64,000 nucleotides of DNA from JAISGQ01 sp045604155 (GCA_045604155.1 JAZUNN010000044.1:7556-71555); one strand, 5' to 3'; shown: positions 34,369 to 44,327, numbered from the stretch's first letter. A program made the numbers and translations. Notes: generated by a model not told the origin, from the sequence alone.

Positions 34369-37300
34369 ATGAGTGGATTTGTCCATCTTCATGTGCATAC
34401 TGAATACAGCCTCCTTGACGGTGCCTGCAGGATCCCTGCTCTTGTTGAAGAAGCGAAAAGACTTGGGCAGAATGCCATGGCTATTACGGACCATGGTGTT
34501 ATGTACGGTGTTATAGATTTTTATAAAGAATGCAAAAAACAGGGTATAAAGCCTATTGTCGGCTGTGAGGTATATGTTTCAAGAAGAACCCGTCATGATA
34601 AGGTTCATGGATTGGATAATGAATCTTATCACCTTGTTCTTCTTTGTGAAAATTACAAAGGTTACGAAAATTTATGTAAACTGGTTTCTCTTGCATGGAC
34701 AGAAGGATTCTACAATAAACCGAGAGTGGACCGTGAAGTGCTTGAAAAATATCATGAGGGTCTTATTGCTCTTTCGGCGTGTCTTGCAGGAGAGCCTTCA
34801 AGAAAGATAAACGACGGAGATTACGAAGGAGCACTTGAAACAGCAAAATGGTATGATTCTGTATTCGGACGAGGAAAATATTATCTTGAACTTCAGGATC
34901 ACGGTATAGAAGACCAGATCAGAGTCAATGACGGTCTTGTACGTATTTCAAGAGAAACTGGAATTCCGATGGTAGTAACAAATGACTGCCATTATATTTC
35001 AAAAGATGATGCAAAGATGCATGAAGTATTGCTTTGTATTCAGACAAAGGATGTAATAAGCAATCCTCAGGCTTTCAGATTTGCAACTCAGGAATTCTAT
35101 GTAAAAAATGAAGAAGAGATGCTTTCTCTTGTGCCTGATTATCCTGAAGCACTTGAAAATACACTCAGGATTTCAGAAATGTGCAATGTCGATTTTGAGT
35201 TCGGTGTTACCAAACTTCCGAATTTCGATGTTCCCGAAGGTCAGACTCATTATGAATATTTCAGAAATCTTTGCTATGATGGATTATACAAAAATTACGG
35301 AAAAAATCCTTCACAAGAAATAATTGACAGGCTTGAATATGAGCTTACAACCATTGAAAGAATGGGTTATGTCGATTATTACCTTATTGTTCATGATTTT
35401 GTTCATTATGCGAGAACTCATGATGTTCCCACAGGCCACGGCAGAGGTTCTGGAGCAGGAAGTATTGCTGCATACTGCATTGGAATAACCTCTATTGACC
35501 CTATAAGATACAATCTTCTTTTTGAACGTTTTCTCAATCCTGAAAGAGTCAGTATGCCTGACTTTGATATTGACTTTTCTGATGAAAAGCGCCAGAAAGT
35601 AATTGAATATGTAATAAACAAATATGGCGACGATCACGTTGCTCAGATTGTCACATTCGGCACAATGAAGGCAAGACGTGCAATAAGAGATGTTGGCCGT
35701 GCTCTTGGGGTGCCGCTGAATATCAGAGATAAACTTGCAAAGCTTGTGCCTCAGGAGCTGCATATGACTCTTGACAAGGCATATGACATTTCAGCAGATA
35801 TCCGTGCAATGTGCGAGTCTGATCCTCAGGTCATGGAACTGTATACAATGGCAAGAAAAGTAGAAGGTATGCCGGGGAATATTTCAAAGCATGCTGCAGG
35901 AGTTGTTATTACAGACCATCCTGTTGATTATTATGTTCCTCTTGCCAAAAATGAGGGTGCTGTCATTACGCAGTATCCTATGACCACGCTTGAAAATCTC
36001 GGACTACTCAAGATGGATTTTCTTGGTCTGAGAAACCTTACAGTAATTGATGATACTGTAAAAATGATCAGAAAAAAGGTGCCGGAATTCGATCTTGACA
36101 AGGTAGATGACAGAGATGCTGAAGTCTTTGAGATGCTTTCGCAAGGGCATACTGAAGGCGTTTTTCAATTTGAATCTGCAGGAATGAGACGTGTTCTTAC
36201 GCAACTTATCCCCGAAAGCATAGAAGATCTTATAGCTGTTATTTCACTGTATCGTCCAGGTCCGATGGCATCAATTCCAAAATATATCGATAACCGTCAT
36301 CACCCTGAGAATATTACATATGCAACCGATCTTCTTGAAAACATTCTTGATGTTACAAACGGCTGTATAGTTTATCAGGAGCAGGTTATGCAGATATGCC
36401 GTGAACTTGCAGGATATTCCCTCGGACGTGCTGATCTTGTAAGACGTGCAATGTCAAAGAAAAAACGTGCTGAGATGGAAAAGGAACGTGTTGTTTTCAT
36501 CGAAGGCAGTGTTGACGATGAAGGTAATATTATCGTTGACGGTGCACTCAGACGAGGAGTTTCACGTGAAGCTGCTGAGCAGATTTTTTCAGAGATTCAG
36601 GTGTTCTCGGAATATGCATTCAATAAAAGCCATGCTGCAGCTTATGCGTTGGTTTCCTATGAAACTGCATATCTGAAATATCATTATCCAAGAGAATATA
36701 TGTCTGCGCTTCTGACAAGTGTACTCGGCGAAAGAGGTATGGTTGCAAGATATATTGCGGAGTGTCAGAGAATAGGAATAAATGTTCTTCCGCCTCATGT
36801 CAATTTCTCGGAGCAGAAATTTGCTGTTCACGGTGACGACATAAGATTTGGATTACTTGCAATAAAAAATATTGGTGCCGGCTTTGTTGATAATCTTATT
36901 TTTGAAAGAAATAAAAATGGAGAATTCAAGGATTTCTACAGTTTCTGTGAAAGATTGTACGGCAAGGATACAAATCGCAGATCCATTGAAAGCCTTATAA
37001 AAAGCGGTGCTATGGACGGACTTGGTGCAAACCGACGTCAGATGCTGTCTTCCATTGATATGGTAATGGCAGATCTCGAAAAGAAAAACAATGGTTTCAT
37101 CGAAGGTCAGATGGGGATTTTTGATCTGATTGCAGATGATGACAATAAGCCGAGAGTTGAACTTGCCAGAGTTGATGAGTTCCCGGTAGAACAGCTTCTC
37201 GCAATGGAAAAAGAAGTTACCGAAATGTATTTGACCGGACACCCCATGGCTCAGTACAATGATACTGCAAAGAAGCTTTCATCAGATATGATAGGCGATA

Positions 37301-37917
37301 TTTTTACAATGTGTGAAGATAAGCTTTCAGGAAGTGCTGACGGAAAGCGGGTCAATATTCTTGCTCTTGTAAGCTCCATAAAAACAAAGATAACAAAAAG
37401 CAATGATACAATGGCTTTTGTCAAGATTGAGGATGTCAGCGGTTCAATGGAAATGCTGGTATTCCCGAGGATTCTTACAGAATACAGAAGCCTGTTGAGT
37501 GAAGGCTCTGTTGTTTATATTTCAGGAAGAATCAGCGTAAGAGATGAAGAAGATGATCAGGGGGCAGGGGAAGAGCCCAAGCTTATCTGCGAGCAGGTAA
37601 ATACAATAGAAAATGCAGAGAAAAAGCTCGGTAAAAATGCAGGTTACTCAAAAGAACAGCAGTCAGAGACAAAAGTGCAGAAGTCATCGAAAAAACCGGG
37701 TCTGTACCTTAAGACAACATCATTGGATTCTGCTGAATTTGAAAAGGCAAAAAAAGTTTTAAGAATTTTTGATGGCCCTGATGCAGTGTATGTATATACT
37801 ACAAATGATAAGGTTCTTCGAGCTGCACCCAGAGATCTCAATGTTGACATCAATGATGTTATGCTAAAGGAACTAAAAAACATACTTGGAGAAGAAAATG
37901 TTGTTATAAAACATTGA
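34369..37917 (+). CDS. dnaE: DNA polymerase III subunit alpha (DnaE)
   Basis: Replicative polymerase; in Firmicutes DnaE usually extends primers alongside PolC. The N-terminal PHP domain has HLHVHTEYSLLDGA and TDHGVMYG. The polymerase core contains GRGSGAGSIAAYCIGIT, PDFDIDFSD and LYRPGPM. Helix-hairpin-helix and OB-fold regions follow (SSIKTKITKSNDTMAFVKIED...), then a clostridial C-terminal extension (about 1085-1182). At 1182 residues it is full length. Ribosome site AAGGAGG overlaps the end of whiA. It is the last gene of the hprK cluster; pfkA follows 104 bases later with its own promoter. Confidence 0.95.
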   Translation: MSGFVHLHVHTEYSLLDGACRIPALVEEAKRLGQNAMAITDHGVMYGVIDFYKECKKQGIKPIVGCEVYVSRRTRHDKVHGLDNESYHLVLLCENYKGYENLCKLVSLAWTEGFYNKPRVDREVLEKYHEGLIALSACLAGEPSRKINDGDYEGALETAKWYDSVFGRGKYYLELQDHGIEDQIRVNDGLVRISRETGIPMVVTNDCHYISKDDAKMHEVLLCIQTKDVISNPQAFRFATQEFYVKNEEEMLSLVPDYPEALENTLRISEMCNVDFEFGVTKLPNFDVPEGQTHYEYFRNLCYDGLYKNYGKNPSQEIIDRLEYELTTIERMGYVDYYLIVHDFVHYARTHDVPTGHGRGSGAGSIAAYCIGITSIDPIRYNLLFERFLNPERVSMPDFDIDFSDEKRQKVIEYVINKYGDDHVAQIVTFGTMKARRAIRDVGRALGVPLNIRDKLAKLVPQELHMTLDKAYDISADIRAMCESDPQVMELYTMARKVEGMPGNISKHAAGVVITDHPVDYYVPLAKNEGAVITQYPMTTLENLGLLKMDFLGLRNLTVIDDTVKMIRKKVPEFDLDKVDDRDAEVFEMLSQGHTEGVFQFESAGMRRVLTQLIPESIEDLIAVISLYRPGPMASIPKYIDNRHHPENITYATDLLENILDVTNGCIVYQEQVMQICRELAGYSLGRADLVRRAMSKKKRAEMEKERVVFIEGSVDDEGNIIVDGALRRGVSREAAEQIFSEIQVFSEYAFNKSHAAAYALVSYETAYLKYHYPREYMSALLTSVLGERGMVARYIAECQRIGINVLPPHVNFSEQKFAVHGDDIRFGLLAIKNIGAGFVDNLIFERNKNGEFKDFYSFCERLYGKDTNRRSIESLIKSGAMDGLGANRRQMLSSIDMVMADLEKKNNGFIEGQMGIFDLIADDDNKPRVELARVDEFPVEQLLAMEKEVTEMYLTGHPMAQYNDTAKKLSSDMIGDIFTMCEDKLSGSADGKRVNILALVSSIKTKITKSNDTMAFVKIEDVSGSMEMLVFPRILTEYRSLLSEGSVVYISGRISVRDEEDDQGAGEEPKLICEQVNTIENAEKKLGKNAGYSKEQQSETKVQKSSKKPGLYLKTTSLDSAEFEKAKKVLRIFDGPDAVYVYTTNDKVLRAAPRDLNVDINDVMLKELKNILGEENVVIKH

Positions 37918-37952
37918 AAAAAATATAATTTGAAATATTAAACAACATATTC

Positions 37953-37981
37953 TTGTAAATCGTGACAAAAGGTTATATAAT
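37953..37981 (+). promoter_or_regulatory. pfkA promoter
   Basis: TTGTAA (37953-37958), a 17-base spacer and a perfect TATAAT (37976-37981), 40 bases upstream of the start codon. Confidence 0.65.
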
Positions 37982-38021
37982 AACGTTACATTGTGATAAA
38001 CTAAACGAAGGGAGAGTCGTT

Positions 38022-39107
38022 ATGTTATTTGGCAGAAAGAAGAGTGCGGATATTGCGGCTCAGGCAGAAATCAAAGTTGAAGCGGAGGAAAAAAAGGTGG
38101 AAAACGTCAAAAAAGACAGAATAGCTGTTCTTACCAGCGGCGGCGATGCACCCGGTATGAATGCTGCAGTAAGAGCTGTAGTTCGTGCAGGTATCAATGC
38201 AGGTTTTGAGGTTGTTGGTTTTTACAGAGGATATAACGGTCTTCTTAACTTTGAGGAGAACGTAGACTATAAACTTATGGATCTCAGAAGTGTTTCTGAT
38301 ACCATTCAGCACGGCGGTACCATGCTCTGCACAGCAAGAAGCCCTGAATACAACACTCCCGAGGGTGTTGAAAAGGCAGCTGCAAACTGCGAAAAGCTGG
38401 GCATAAAGGGTCTTGCAGTTATTGGCGGAGACGGTTCCTTCAGAGGCGCTCTTGATCTTGCACGCAAGGGTATTTCCTGTGTAGGTATTCCCGGTACAAT
38501 CGATAATGATATCGCCTGCAGCGAGTATACTATCGGATTCGACACATCCTGCAACACAGCAATGAGAATGGTTGATAATCTTCGTGATACCGCAGAATCT
38601 CACGACAGATGCAGTGTTGTTGAGGTTATGGGCAGACATGCAGGATATATTGCTGTTCACACCGGTATAGCCTGCGGTGCAACTGCTATTCTTATTCCTG
38701 AACAGGATATCGATCTTGAAAGAGATGTTATTACTCCTATCAAAAATTCTCAGGCAACCGGCAAGCAGCACTTTATCATCATCGTTGCAGAAGGTGTTGC
38801 ATTTGATCATCCTGAAATTGGCGGTGTAGAGGGTATTGCCAAGTATATCCAGGAGAAAACAGGAATCGAATCCCGTGCTACAATCCTTGGTCATGTACAG
38901 CGTGGCGGTTCTCCTACAGCAAGAGACAGAGTTACTGCATCTGAACTCGGTTACAGAGCAGTTGAGCTTCTTGCAGCCGGCTGCAAGGGCAGAGTTGTTG
39001 CTGTAAAGGACAACAAAATCGTTGATTACGATATAGAAGAAGCACTTGCAATGAAGAAAACACTTGATCTTGATCTTGTAAATATTGCAAACGTTGTCTC
39101 CAAATAA
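38022..39107 (+). CDS. pfkA: ATP-dependent 6-phosphofructokinase
   Basis: Converts fructose 6-phosphate to fructose 1,6-bisphosphate. RIAVLTSGGDAPGMNAAVR, IGGDGSFRGA (GGDGS marks the ATP rather than pyrophosphate type), GIPGTIDNDI and VEVMGRHAGYIA are clear. Starting at ATG 38022 (GAAGGGAG upstream) the protein has 361 residues. That includes about 31 extra N-terminal residues, rich in Ala, Glu and Lys, before the point where PfkA normally begins. An in-frame GTG at 38097 has its own perfect GGAGG at 38084-38088, spaced 8 bases, and would give the standard length. Both starts may be used. A hairpin terminator follows. Codon use suggests high expression. Confidence 0.94.
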   Translation: MLFGRKKSADIAAQAEIKVEAEEKKVENVKKDRIAVLTSGGDAPGMNAAVRAVVRAGINAGFEVVGFYRGYNGLLNFEENVDYKLMDLRSVSDTIQHGGTMLCTARSPEYNTPEGVEKAAANCEKLGIKGLAVIGGDGSFRGALDLARKGISCVGIPGTIDNDIACSEYTIGFDTSCNTAMRMVDNLRDTAESHDRCSVVEVMGRHAGYIAVHTGIACGATAILIPEQDIDLERDVITPIKNSQATGKQHFIIIVAEGVAFDHPEIGGVEGIAKYIQEKTGIESRATILGHVQRGGSPTARDRVTASELGYRAVELLAAGCKGRVVAVKDNKIVDYDIEEALAMKKTLDLDLVNIANVVSK

Positions 39108-39112
39108 TAATT

Positions 39113-39150
39113 ATAAGCGAAAACTCTTATTGGGTTTTCGCTTATCTTTG
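39113..39150 (+). terminator. Terminator of pfkA
   Basis: A 12-base-pair stem ATAAGCGAAAAC / GTTTTCGCTTAT with a 9-base loop, followed by a short CTTTGTAT; moderate strength. Confidence 0.65.
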
Positions 39151-39220
39151 TATATATACACAAAATATTGTACGTTTATTTTCGGTCTTATCTAAATATG
39201 CACGAATTTGTCCCTTTCAC

Positions 39221-39249
39221 TTGAAATTACTGCCATATACAATTAAAAT
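39221..39249 (+). promoter_or_regulatory. Promoter of the purEMNHD operon
   Basis: TTGAAA (39221-39226), a 17-base spacer and TAAAAT (39244-39249) lie 30 bases before the purE start codon. No purine riboswitch or Bacillus-type PurBox was found in the 172-base gap. Confidence 0.55.
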
Positions 39250-39279
39250 ATATATAAATAAAAATAGGAGTGTGTGTCT

Positions 39280-39783
39280 ATGTCTCAGTATAAGGTTGCA
39301 GTCATCATGGGCAGCGACAGTGATCTTCCTGTAGTTGCACCCGCAATCACAACTCTCCGTCAGTACGGAATTGATGTTGAAGCAAGAGTAATGTCTGCTC
39401 ACAGAACTCCTGAGGCCGCTGCTGACTTTGCTTCCAAGGCAAGAGAAAACGGCTTCGGTGTTATTATTGCTGCAGCAGGAAAAGCTGCACATCTTGCAGG
39501 CGCACTTTCTGCCAATACAACTCTTCCCGTAATCGGCATTCCCGTAAAATCATCCACACTTGACGGTTTGGATGCTCTTCTCGCAACAGTACAGATGCCT
39601 CAGGGAATTCCCGTTGCAACTGTTGCTATCGACGGTGCTGCAAATGCAGCGATCCTCGCAATTCAGATGCTTGCAATTTCTGATCCTTCTCTTGAAGAGA
39701 AGCTTGCTCAGATGAAGGCTGATATGGCTGCAGGCGTTGAGAAGAAGGATGCGCTTCTTCAGCAGAAAATTGCGGAGCTTTAA
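39280..39783 (+). CDS. purE: 5-(carboxyamino)imidazole ribonucleotide mutase
   Basis: Makes CAIR in purine synthesis. Class I signatures are GSDSDLPV at the N-terminus, SAHRTP and the AAAGKAAHLAGALSANTTLPVIG block. The 167-residue length is normal. GTG 39274 is in frame, but AGGAG is best spaced (9 bases) for ATG 39280. purK is not next to it, so whether it uses N5-CAIR or AIR plus CO2 cannot be decided here. First gene of purE-M-N-H-D; purM begins 47 bases later. Confidence 0.95.
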   Translation: MSQYKVAVIMGSDSDLPVVAPAITTLRQYGIDVEARVMSAHRTPEAAADFASKARENGFGVIIAAAGKAAHLAGALSANTTLPVIGIPVKSSTLDGLDALLATVQMPQGIPVATVAIDGAANAAILAIQMLAISDPSLEEKLAQMKADMAAGVEKKDALLQQKIAEL

Positions 39784-39830
39784 TTAATAATCAAACGCAG
39801 AGGCGTAACATATTTTGGAGGTCAGAATCT

Positions 39831-40865
39831 ATGGATAGTTTCAGCAACAGCTACAAGGATGCCGGCGTTGACGTAACAGCCGGCTACAAAGCAGTTGAAC
39901 TTATGAAGCGTCATGTTGAGAGAACCCGTACTCCCGGTGTTCTTTCCGGTATCGGCGGCTTCGGCGGTCTTTTCGCTCCCAACTTTGCGGGAATGAAGGA
40001 GCCCGTCCTTGTTTCAGGTACCGACGGTGTCGGTACAAAGCTTAAGATAGCATTCCTTATGAACAAGCACGATACCATCGGTATCGACTGCGTTGCAATG
40101 TGTGCGAACGATGTTGCATGCAGCGGCGCACAGCCCCTGTTCTTCCTCGATTATCTTGCAGTCGGCAAGAACTACCCCGAAAGAGTAGCTGAGATCGTCG
40201 GCGGCGTTGCAGAAGGCTGCGTAAGAGCAGGCTGTGCACTTATCGGCGGTGAGACTGCAGAGATGCCCGGTTTCTATCCCGTTGATGAATATGACCTTGC
40301 AGGTTTCTGTGTAGGTCTCGGCGACAAGGAAAAACTTATTGATTCCGCAAAGATCGCTTATGGCGATGTACTTATCGGTGTTGCTTCCTCCGGTCTTCAC
40401 AGCAACGGTTATTCCCTTGTAAGACACATTCTCCGTGTCAACGAGGAAAAGCTCAGACTCGTTATAGATGATATCGGCAGACCTCTCGGTGAGGAGCTCC
40501 TTGAGCCCACAAGAATGTATGTAAAGCCCATTCTTGATCTTATCTCCAAGGTCAATGTACACGGTATATCCAATATCACCGGCGGTGGCTTCTATGAGAA
40601 CATTCCCAGAATGCTTTCCGAAGGTCAGTGTGCAAAGGTTCAGCAGAGCAGTGTTAATGTTCTGCCCATATTCAATGTTCTCCAGAGCATCGGCAGAGTT
40701 GACGATCACGATATGTTCAACACCTTCAATATGGGTGTAGGTCTTGTTCTTGCAGTAGCTCCCGAGGATGCAGACAGAACTATTGAAATCCTCAAGGAAA
40801 ACGGCGAAACTGCTTATGTCATCGGTGAAGTGGCCGAGGGCGAGCGCAGAGTTATAATGTTATGA
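39831..40865 (+). CDS. purM: Phosphoribosylformylglycinamidine cyclo-ligase
   Basis: ATP-dependent closure of the imidazole ring to AIR. Typical motifs: YKDAGVDVTAGYKAVE at the start, VSGTDGVGTKLKIAF, MCANDVACSGAQPLFFLDYLA, GGETAEMPGFY and NITGGGFYENIPRML. Length 344. The start has GGAGGTC upstream. Its TGA stop overlaps the purN start (ATGA), so the two are coupled. Codon choice is GC-rich at third positions compared with neighbouring housekeeping genes. Confidence 0.96.
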   Translation: MDSFSNSYKDAGVDVTAGYKAVELMKRHVERTRTPGVLSGIGGFGGLFAPNFAGMKEPVLVSGTDGVGTKLKIAFLMNKHDTIGIDCVAMCANDVACSGAQPLFFLDYLAVGKNYPERVAEIVGGVAEGCVRAGCALIGGETAEMPGFYPVDEYDLAGFCVGLGDKEKLIDSAKIAYGDVLIGVASSGLHSNGYSLVRHILRVNEEKLRLVIDDIGRPLGEELLEPTRMYVKPILDLISKVNVHGISNITGGGFYENIPRMLSEGQCAKVQQSSVNVLPIFNVLQSIGRVDDHDMFNTFNMGVGLVLAVAPEDADRTIEILKENGETAYVIGEVAEGERRVIML

Positions 40866-41476
40866 TGAGAATAGTTGTTCTTGTTTCAGGCGGCGGTACC
40901 AATCTGCAGGCACTGATTGATGCAGAAAAAAGAGGAGAGCTTGGCGGCAAAATTGTTGGTGTCATAGCCAGCAAGCCCGGAGTTTACTCTCTTGAACGTG
41001 CCGCAAACAACAATATTCCTTCTTCTGTAGTCTGGAAAAAGGAACTCGGTGATCGCTACGAAGATGTCCTTATGGAAACTCTTGAAAGCTATAAGCCTGA
41101 TCTTATAGTTCTTGCAGGCTTCCTCAGCATTCTCGGCCAGAGAGTTACCGATAAATATGCCAACAGGATTATAAATGTTCACCCTGCGCTGATTCCGTCA
41201 TTCTGCGGAAAGGGCTTCTACGGACTTAAGGTTCATGAAGCTGCTCTTTCTTACGGAGTAAAGGTCACAGGCGCAACGGTACATTTTGTAAATGAAATAC
41301 CTGATGGCGGAGCTATTATTTTCCAGAAGGCTGTTGAGATAGAGCCTGATGACACGGCAGAAACTCTGCAGAAGAGAGTCATGGAGCAGGCTGAATGGCT
41401 TCTGCTTCCAAGAGCCGTCAGAATGTTCTGCGAAGGCAGACTCAAAGTAGAAGGAAACAAAGTAACGATTTTATAA
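40862..41476 (+). CDS. purN: Phosphoribosylglycinamide formyltransferase
   Basis: Transfers a formyl group from 10-formyl-THF to GAR. The N-terminal VLVSGGGTNLQALIDA, AGFLSILG with the downstream NVHPALIPSF (catalytic Asn-His) and VTGATVHFVNEIPDGGAII are diagnostic. Length 204. Starts within the purM stop (a second ATG follows at once). purH begins 14 bases downstream with AAAGGAGAT. Confidence 0.95.
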   Translation: MMRIVVLVSGGGTNLQALIDAEKRGELGGKIVGVIASKPGVYSLERAANNNIPSSVVWKKELGDRYEDVLMETLESYKPDLIVLAGFLSILGQRVTDKYANRIINVHPALIPSFCGKGFYGLKVHEAALSYGVKVTGATVHFVNEIPDGGAIIFQKAVEIEPDDTAETLQKRVMEQAEWLLLPRAVRMFCEGRLKVEGNKVTIL

Positions 41477-41490
41477 AGGAGATATAATAA

Positions 41491-43044
41491 ATGAAGAAGA
41501 GAGCACTTATCAGCGTTTCTGATAAAACAGGCTGTGTTGATTTCGCAAGACGCCTTAATGCACTTGGCTACGAAGTAGTTTCCACCGGCGGTACCGCAAA
41601 GGCTATTGCAGCTGAAGGTATTCCCGTAACCGAGGTTTCCGATATCACCGGTTTCCCCGAGTGCCTTGATGGCAGAGTCAAGACTCTCCATCCCATGATC
41701 CATGCAGGAGTTCTCGCAATGCGCAGTAACCCCGAGCATATGAAGCAGATCGAAGAGCTTGGTGTAACTCCTATTGATGTAGTTGCAATCAACCTTTATC
41801 CCTTCAAGGCTACTATCCTCAAGCAGCCTGCAGTTTCTCTCGAAGAGGCTATTGAGAACATCGATATCGGCGGTCCTACAATGATCAGAGCTGCTGCAAA
41901 GAACTGGCAGGACGTTGCTGTTGTTGTTGATCCTGCTGACTATGAGACCGTTGCTTCCGAGCTTGAGGCTAACGGCGAAGTTGCAAGAGAGACCAAGTTC
42001 CGTCTTGCTGGCAAGGTTTTTGAGCACACTGCACAGTACGATGCTCTTATCAATAATTACCTCAGAGAGGCAAGAGGCGAGAGTCCCTTCACCAATACCT
42101 TCACAAGAACCTACGAAAAGGTTCAGGAGATGCGCTATGGTGAGAATCCCCATCAGGCTGCTGCTTTCTACCGTGAGATCGGCAACCGCACCAACTGCCT
42201 TGATGCTGCAAAGCAGCTTCACGGCAAGGAGCTTTCCTACAACAACATCAACGATGCAAACGGTGCTCTTGATGTTCTTAAGGAATTTGGTGAGGACAAG
42301 CCCTGCGCAGTTGCTGTAAAGCACGCAAATCCCTGCGGCGTAGGTACAGGCGAGACCCTCTACGAGGCTTACATGAACGCTTACAACAGCGACCCTGTTT
42401 CCATCTTCGGCGGTATCGTTGCTCTCAACCGTGAGGTTGACGAAGCTACAGCAACCGAGCTTGCAAAGATCTTCCTTGAAATCATCATCGCTCCTTCCTT
42501 TAGCGAGAAGGCTCTTGAGCTTCTTACAGTAAAGAAGAACATCCGTCTCCTTGAGCTTCCCGACGTTGCAAAGGCAAACGACGGCACCATGCTCGACATG
42601 AAGAAGGTTGCTGGCGGTCTTCTCGTTCAGCAGCTTGACGCAGAGCTCATGAACGAAGCTGATCTTAAGGTTGTTACCAAGCGTCAGCCCACTGAGGCAG
42701 AAATGGAGCAGCTCCGCTTTGCATGGCGTGTTGTAAAGCACGTAAAGTCCAACGGCATCTGCCTTGTTGCAAATAACGGTACTGTAGGCGTAGGTCCCGG
42801 ACAGACCAACAGAATCACCGCACTTGAGCTTGCAATCAAGTATGCAGGCGACAGAGCAAATGGCTCTGTAATGGGCAGCGATGCATTCTTCCCGTTCCCT
42901 GATTGTGTTGAGGCTGCTGCAAAGGCAGGTATCACCGCTATTATTCAGCCGGGCGGATCTGTAAAGGATCAGGAATCCATCGATGCTTGCGACAAGTACG
43001 GCATTGCAATGGTATTCACCGGTATGCGTCACTTCAAGCACTAA
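41491..43044 (+). CDS. purH: Bifunctional AICAR formyltransferase / IMP cyclohydrolase
   Basis: Performs the last two steps to IMP. The IMP cyclohydrolase domain (about 1-200) has SVSDKTG, VSTGGTAKAI and VKTLHPMIHAG. The AICAR formyltransferase domain (about 200-517) has RYGENPHQAAAFY, KHANPCGVG and a C-terminal QPGGSVKDQESIDACDKYGIAMVFTGMRHFKH. Length 517. Strong codon bias leaves a 615-codon antisense open frame, which I regard as an artefact. purD begins 11 bases downstream. Confidence 0.96.
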   Translation: MKKRALISVSDKTGCVDFARRLNALGYEVVSTGGTAKAIAAEGIPVTEVSDITGFPECLDGRVKTLHPMIHAGVLAMRSNPEHMKQIEELGVTPIDVVAINLYPFKATILKQPAVSLEEAIENIDIGGPTMIRAAAKNWQDVAVVVDPADYETVASELEANGEVARETKFRLAGKVFEHTAQYDALINNYLREARGESPFTNTFTRTYEKVQEMRYGENPHQAAAFYREIGNRTNCLDAAKQLHGKELSYNNINDANGALDVLKEFGEDKPCAVAVKHANPCGVGTGETLYEAYMNAYNSDPVSIFGGIVALNREVDEATATELAKIFLEIIIAPSFSEKALELLTVKKNIRLLELPDVAKANDGTMLDMKKVAGGLLVQQLDAELMNEADLKVVTKRQPTEAEMEQLRFAWRVVKHVKSNGICLVANNGTVGVGPGQTNRITALELAIKYAGDRANGSVMGSDAFFPFPDCVEAAAKAGITAIIQPGGSVKDQESIDACDKYGIAMVFTGMRHFKH

Positions 43045-43055
43045 GGAGTAATTAT

Positions 43056-44327
43056 ATGAATATTCTTGTTGTCGGCGGCGGCGGACGTGAGCATGCAATA
43101 ATCCGCAAGCTCAAGGAAAGCCCCCGTGTTGATAAAGTATATTGCACTCCCGGAAACGGCGGTATCAGCAAGGACGCTGAATGCTTCAAGGTTTCCGCTA
43201 CAGATATCGACGGCGTTGTTGCTCTTGCAAAGGAGCTTTCCGTTGACTGTGTTTTTGTTGCACCTGACGATCCCCTTGTACTGGGTATGGTAGATGCACT
43301 GAATGAAAATGGAATCCGTGCATTCGGTCCCAATAAGAATGCAGCAATCATTGAGGGAAGCAAGGTTTTCTCCAAAGAATTCATGAAGAGAAATGGAATT
43401 CCCAGCGCATCATACGAGGTTTTCTCCGATGCTGAAAAAGCAGTTGCATACATAAAGGCACAAAACAGCTATCCTACCGTTGTAAAGGCAGATGGCTTGG
43501 CACTTGGAAAAGGCGTGATCATCGCAGAAAATGAAGGACAGGCTATTGATGCAGTTCATTCCATTATGGAGGATAAGGTTTTCGGAGCTTCCGGAAACAG
43601 CATCGTAATTGAGGAATTCCTCACAGGTCCCGAGGTTTCTGTCCTCGCATTTACCGACGGTGAGACAGTTTATCCCATGATTTCTTCCATGGATCATAAG
43701 CGTGCGCTTGACGGTAATAAGGGTCTTAATACCGGTGGAATGGGTACAATTTCTCCCAACCCATGGTACACAGCTGAAGCTGCTGAGAGATGCATGAAGG
43801 AAATCTTTATTCCTACCGTAAAGTGCCTTAAAGAAGAGGGCAGACGTATTAAGGGCTGTCTGTATTTCGGACTTATGCTTACACCAAACGGTCCTAAAGT
43901 CATTGAGTATAACTGCCGTTTCGGTGATCCCGAAACTCAGGTTGTACTTCCCATGCTTGATACGGATTTTGCCGATATTGTCGATGCAATTATCGATGAG
44001 CGTCTTGCTGATATTGATATCAAGTGGAAGAATGGTGCCTGTGCATGTGTTGTAATGGCTTCCGGCGGCTATCCCCAGTCCTATCCCAAGGGAATCGTTA
44101 TAAATGGACTTGATGACAACGGACAGATTGATGGTGCGGTTGTATATCATGCAGGTTCTTCTGTAAAGGATAACAACTTTATAACAAATGGCGGTCGTGT
44201 TCTTGGTGTTACTGCAAATGCTGATACACTTGAGGAAGCTCTTGATAAAGCATATGATGCTGTGAAACGCATATCTTTTGACGGAGCTCACTACAGAACT
44301 GACATTGGCAGAGCATATAAAGCATAA
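43056..44327 (+). CDS. purD: Phosphoribosylamine-glycine ligase
   Basis: ATP-grasp enzyme making GAR. N-terminal ILVVGGGGREHAII, the ATP-grasp core with VVKADGLALGKGVI and IEEFLTGPEVSVLAF, and YNCRFGDPETQVVLPML are clear. The frame opens 69 bases earlier inside purH, but AAGGAG lies 7 bases before ATG 43056, giving 423 residues, the standard length. It is the last pur gene before a strong terminator. purF, purC, purL and purB are not in this window. Confidence 0.95.
   Translation: MNILVVGGGGREHAIIRKLKESPRVDKVYCTPGNGGISKDAECFKVSATDIDGVVALAKELSVDCVFVAPDDPLVLGMVDALNENGIRAFGPNKNAAIIEGSKVFSKEFMKRNGIPSASYEVFSDAEKAVAYIKAQNSYPTVVKADGLALGKGVIIAENEGQAIDAVHSIMEDKVFGASGNSIVIEEFLTGPEVSVLAFTDGETVYPMISSMDHKRALDGNKGLNTGGMGTISPNPWYTAEAAERCMKEIFIPTVKCLKEEGRRIKGCLYFGLMLTPNGPKVIEYNCRFGDPETQVVLPMLDTDFADIVDAIIDERLADIDIKWKNGACACVVMASGGYPQSYPKGIVINGLDDNGQIDGAVVYHAGSSVKDNNFITNGGRVLGVTANADTLEEALDKAYDAVKRISFDGAHYRTDIGRAYKA

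Noticed and set aside
39108..39279. Purine riboswitch or PurBox ahead of purE
   Set aside because: No conserved riboswitch core sequences and no convincing pair of CGAA-type boxes were seen in the 172 bases.
41251..43098. 615-codon antisense open frame opposite purN/purH
   Set aside because: It mirrors genes with strong codon bias (few antisense stops), has no ribosome site and encodes an unusually Cys/Ser/Leu-rich protein without a known domain.
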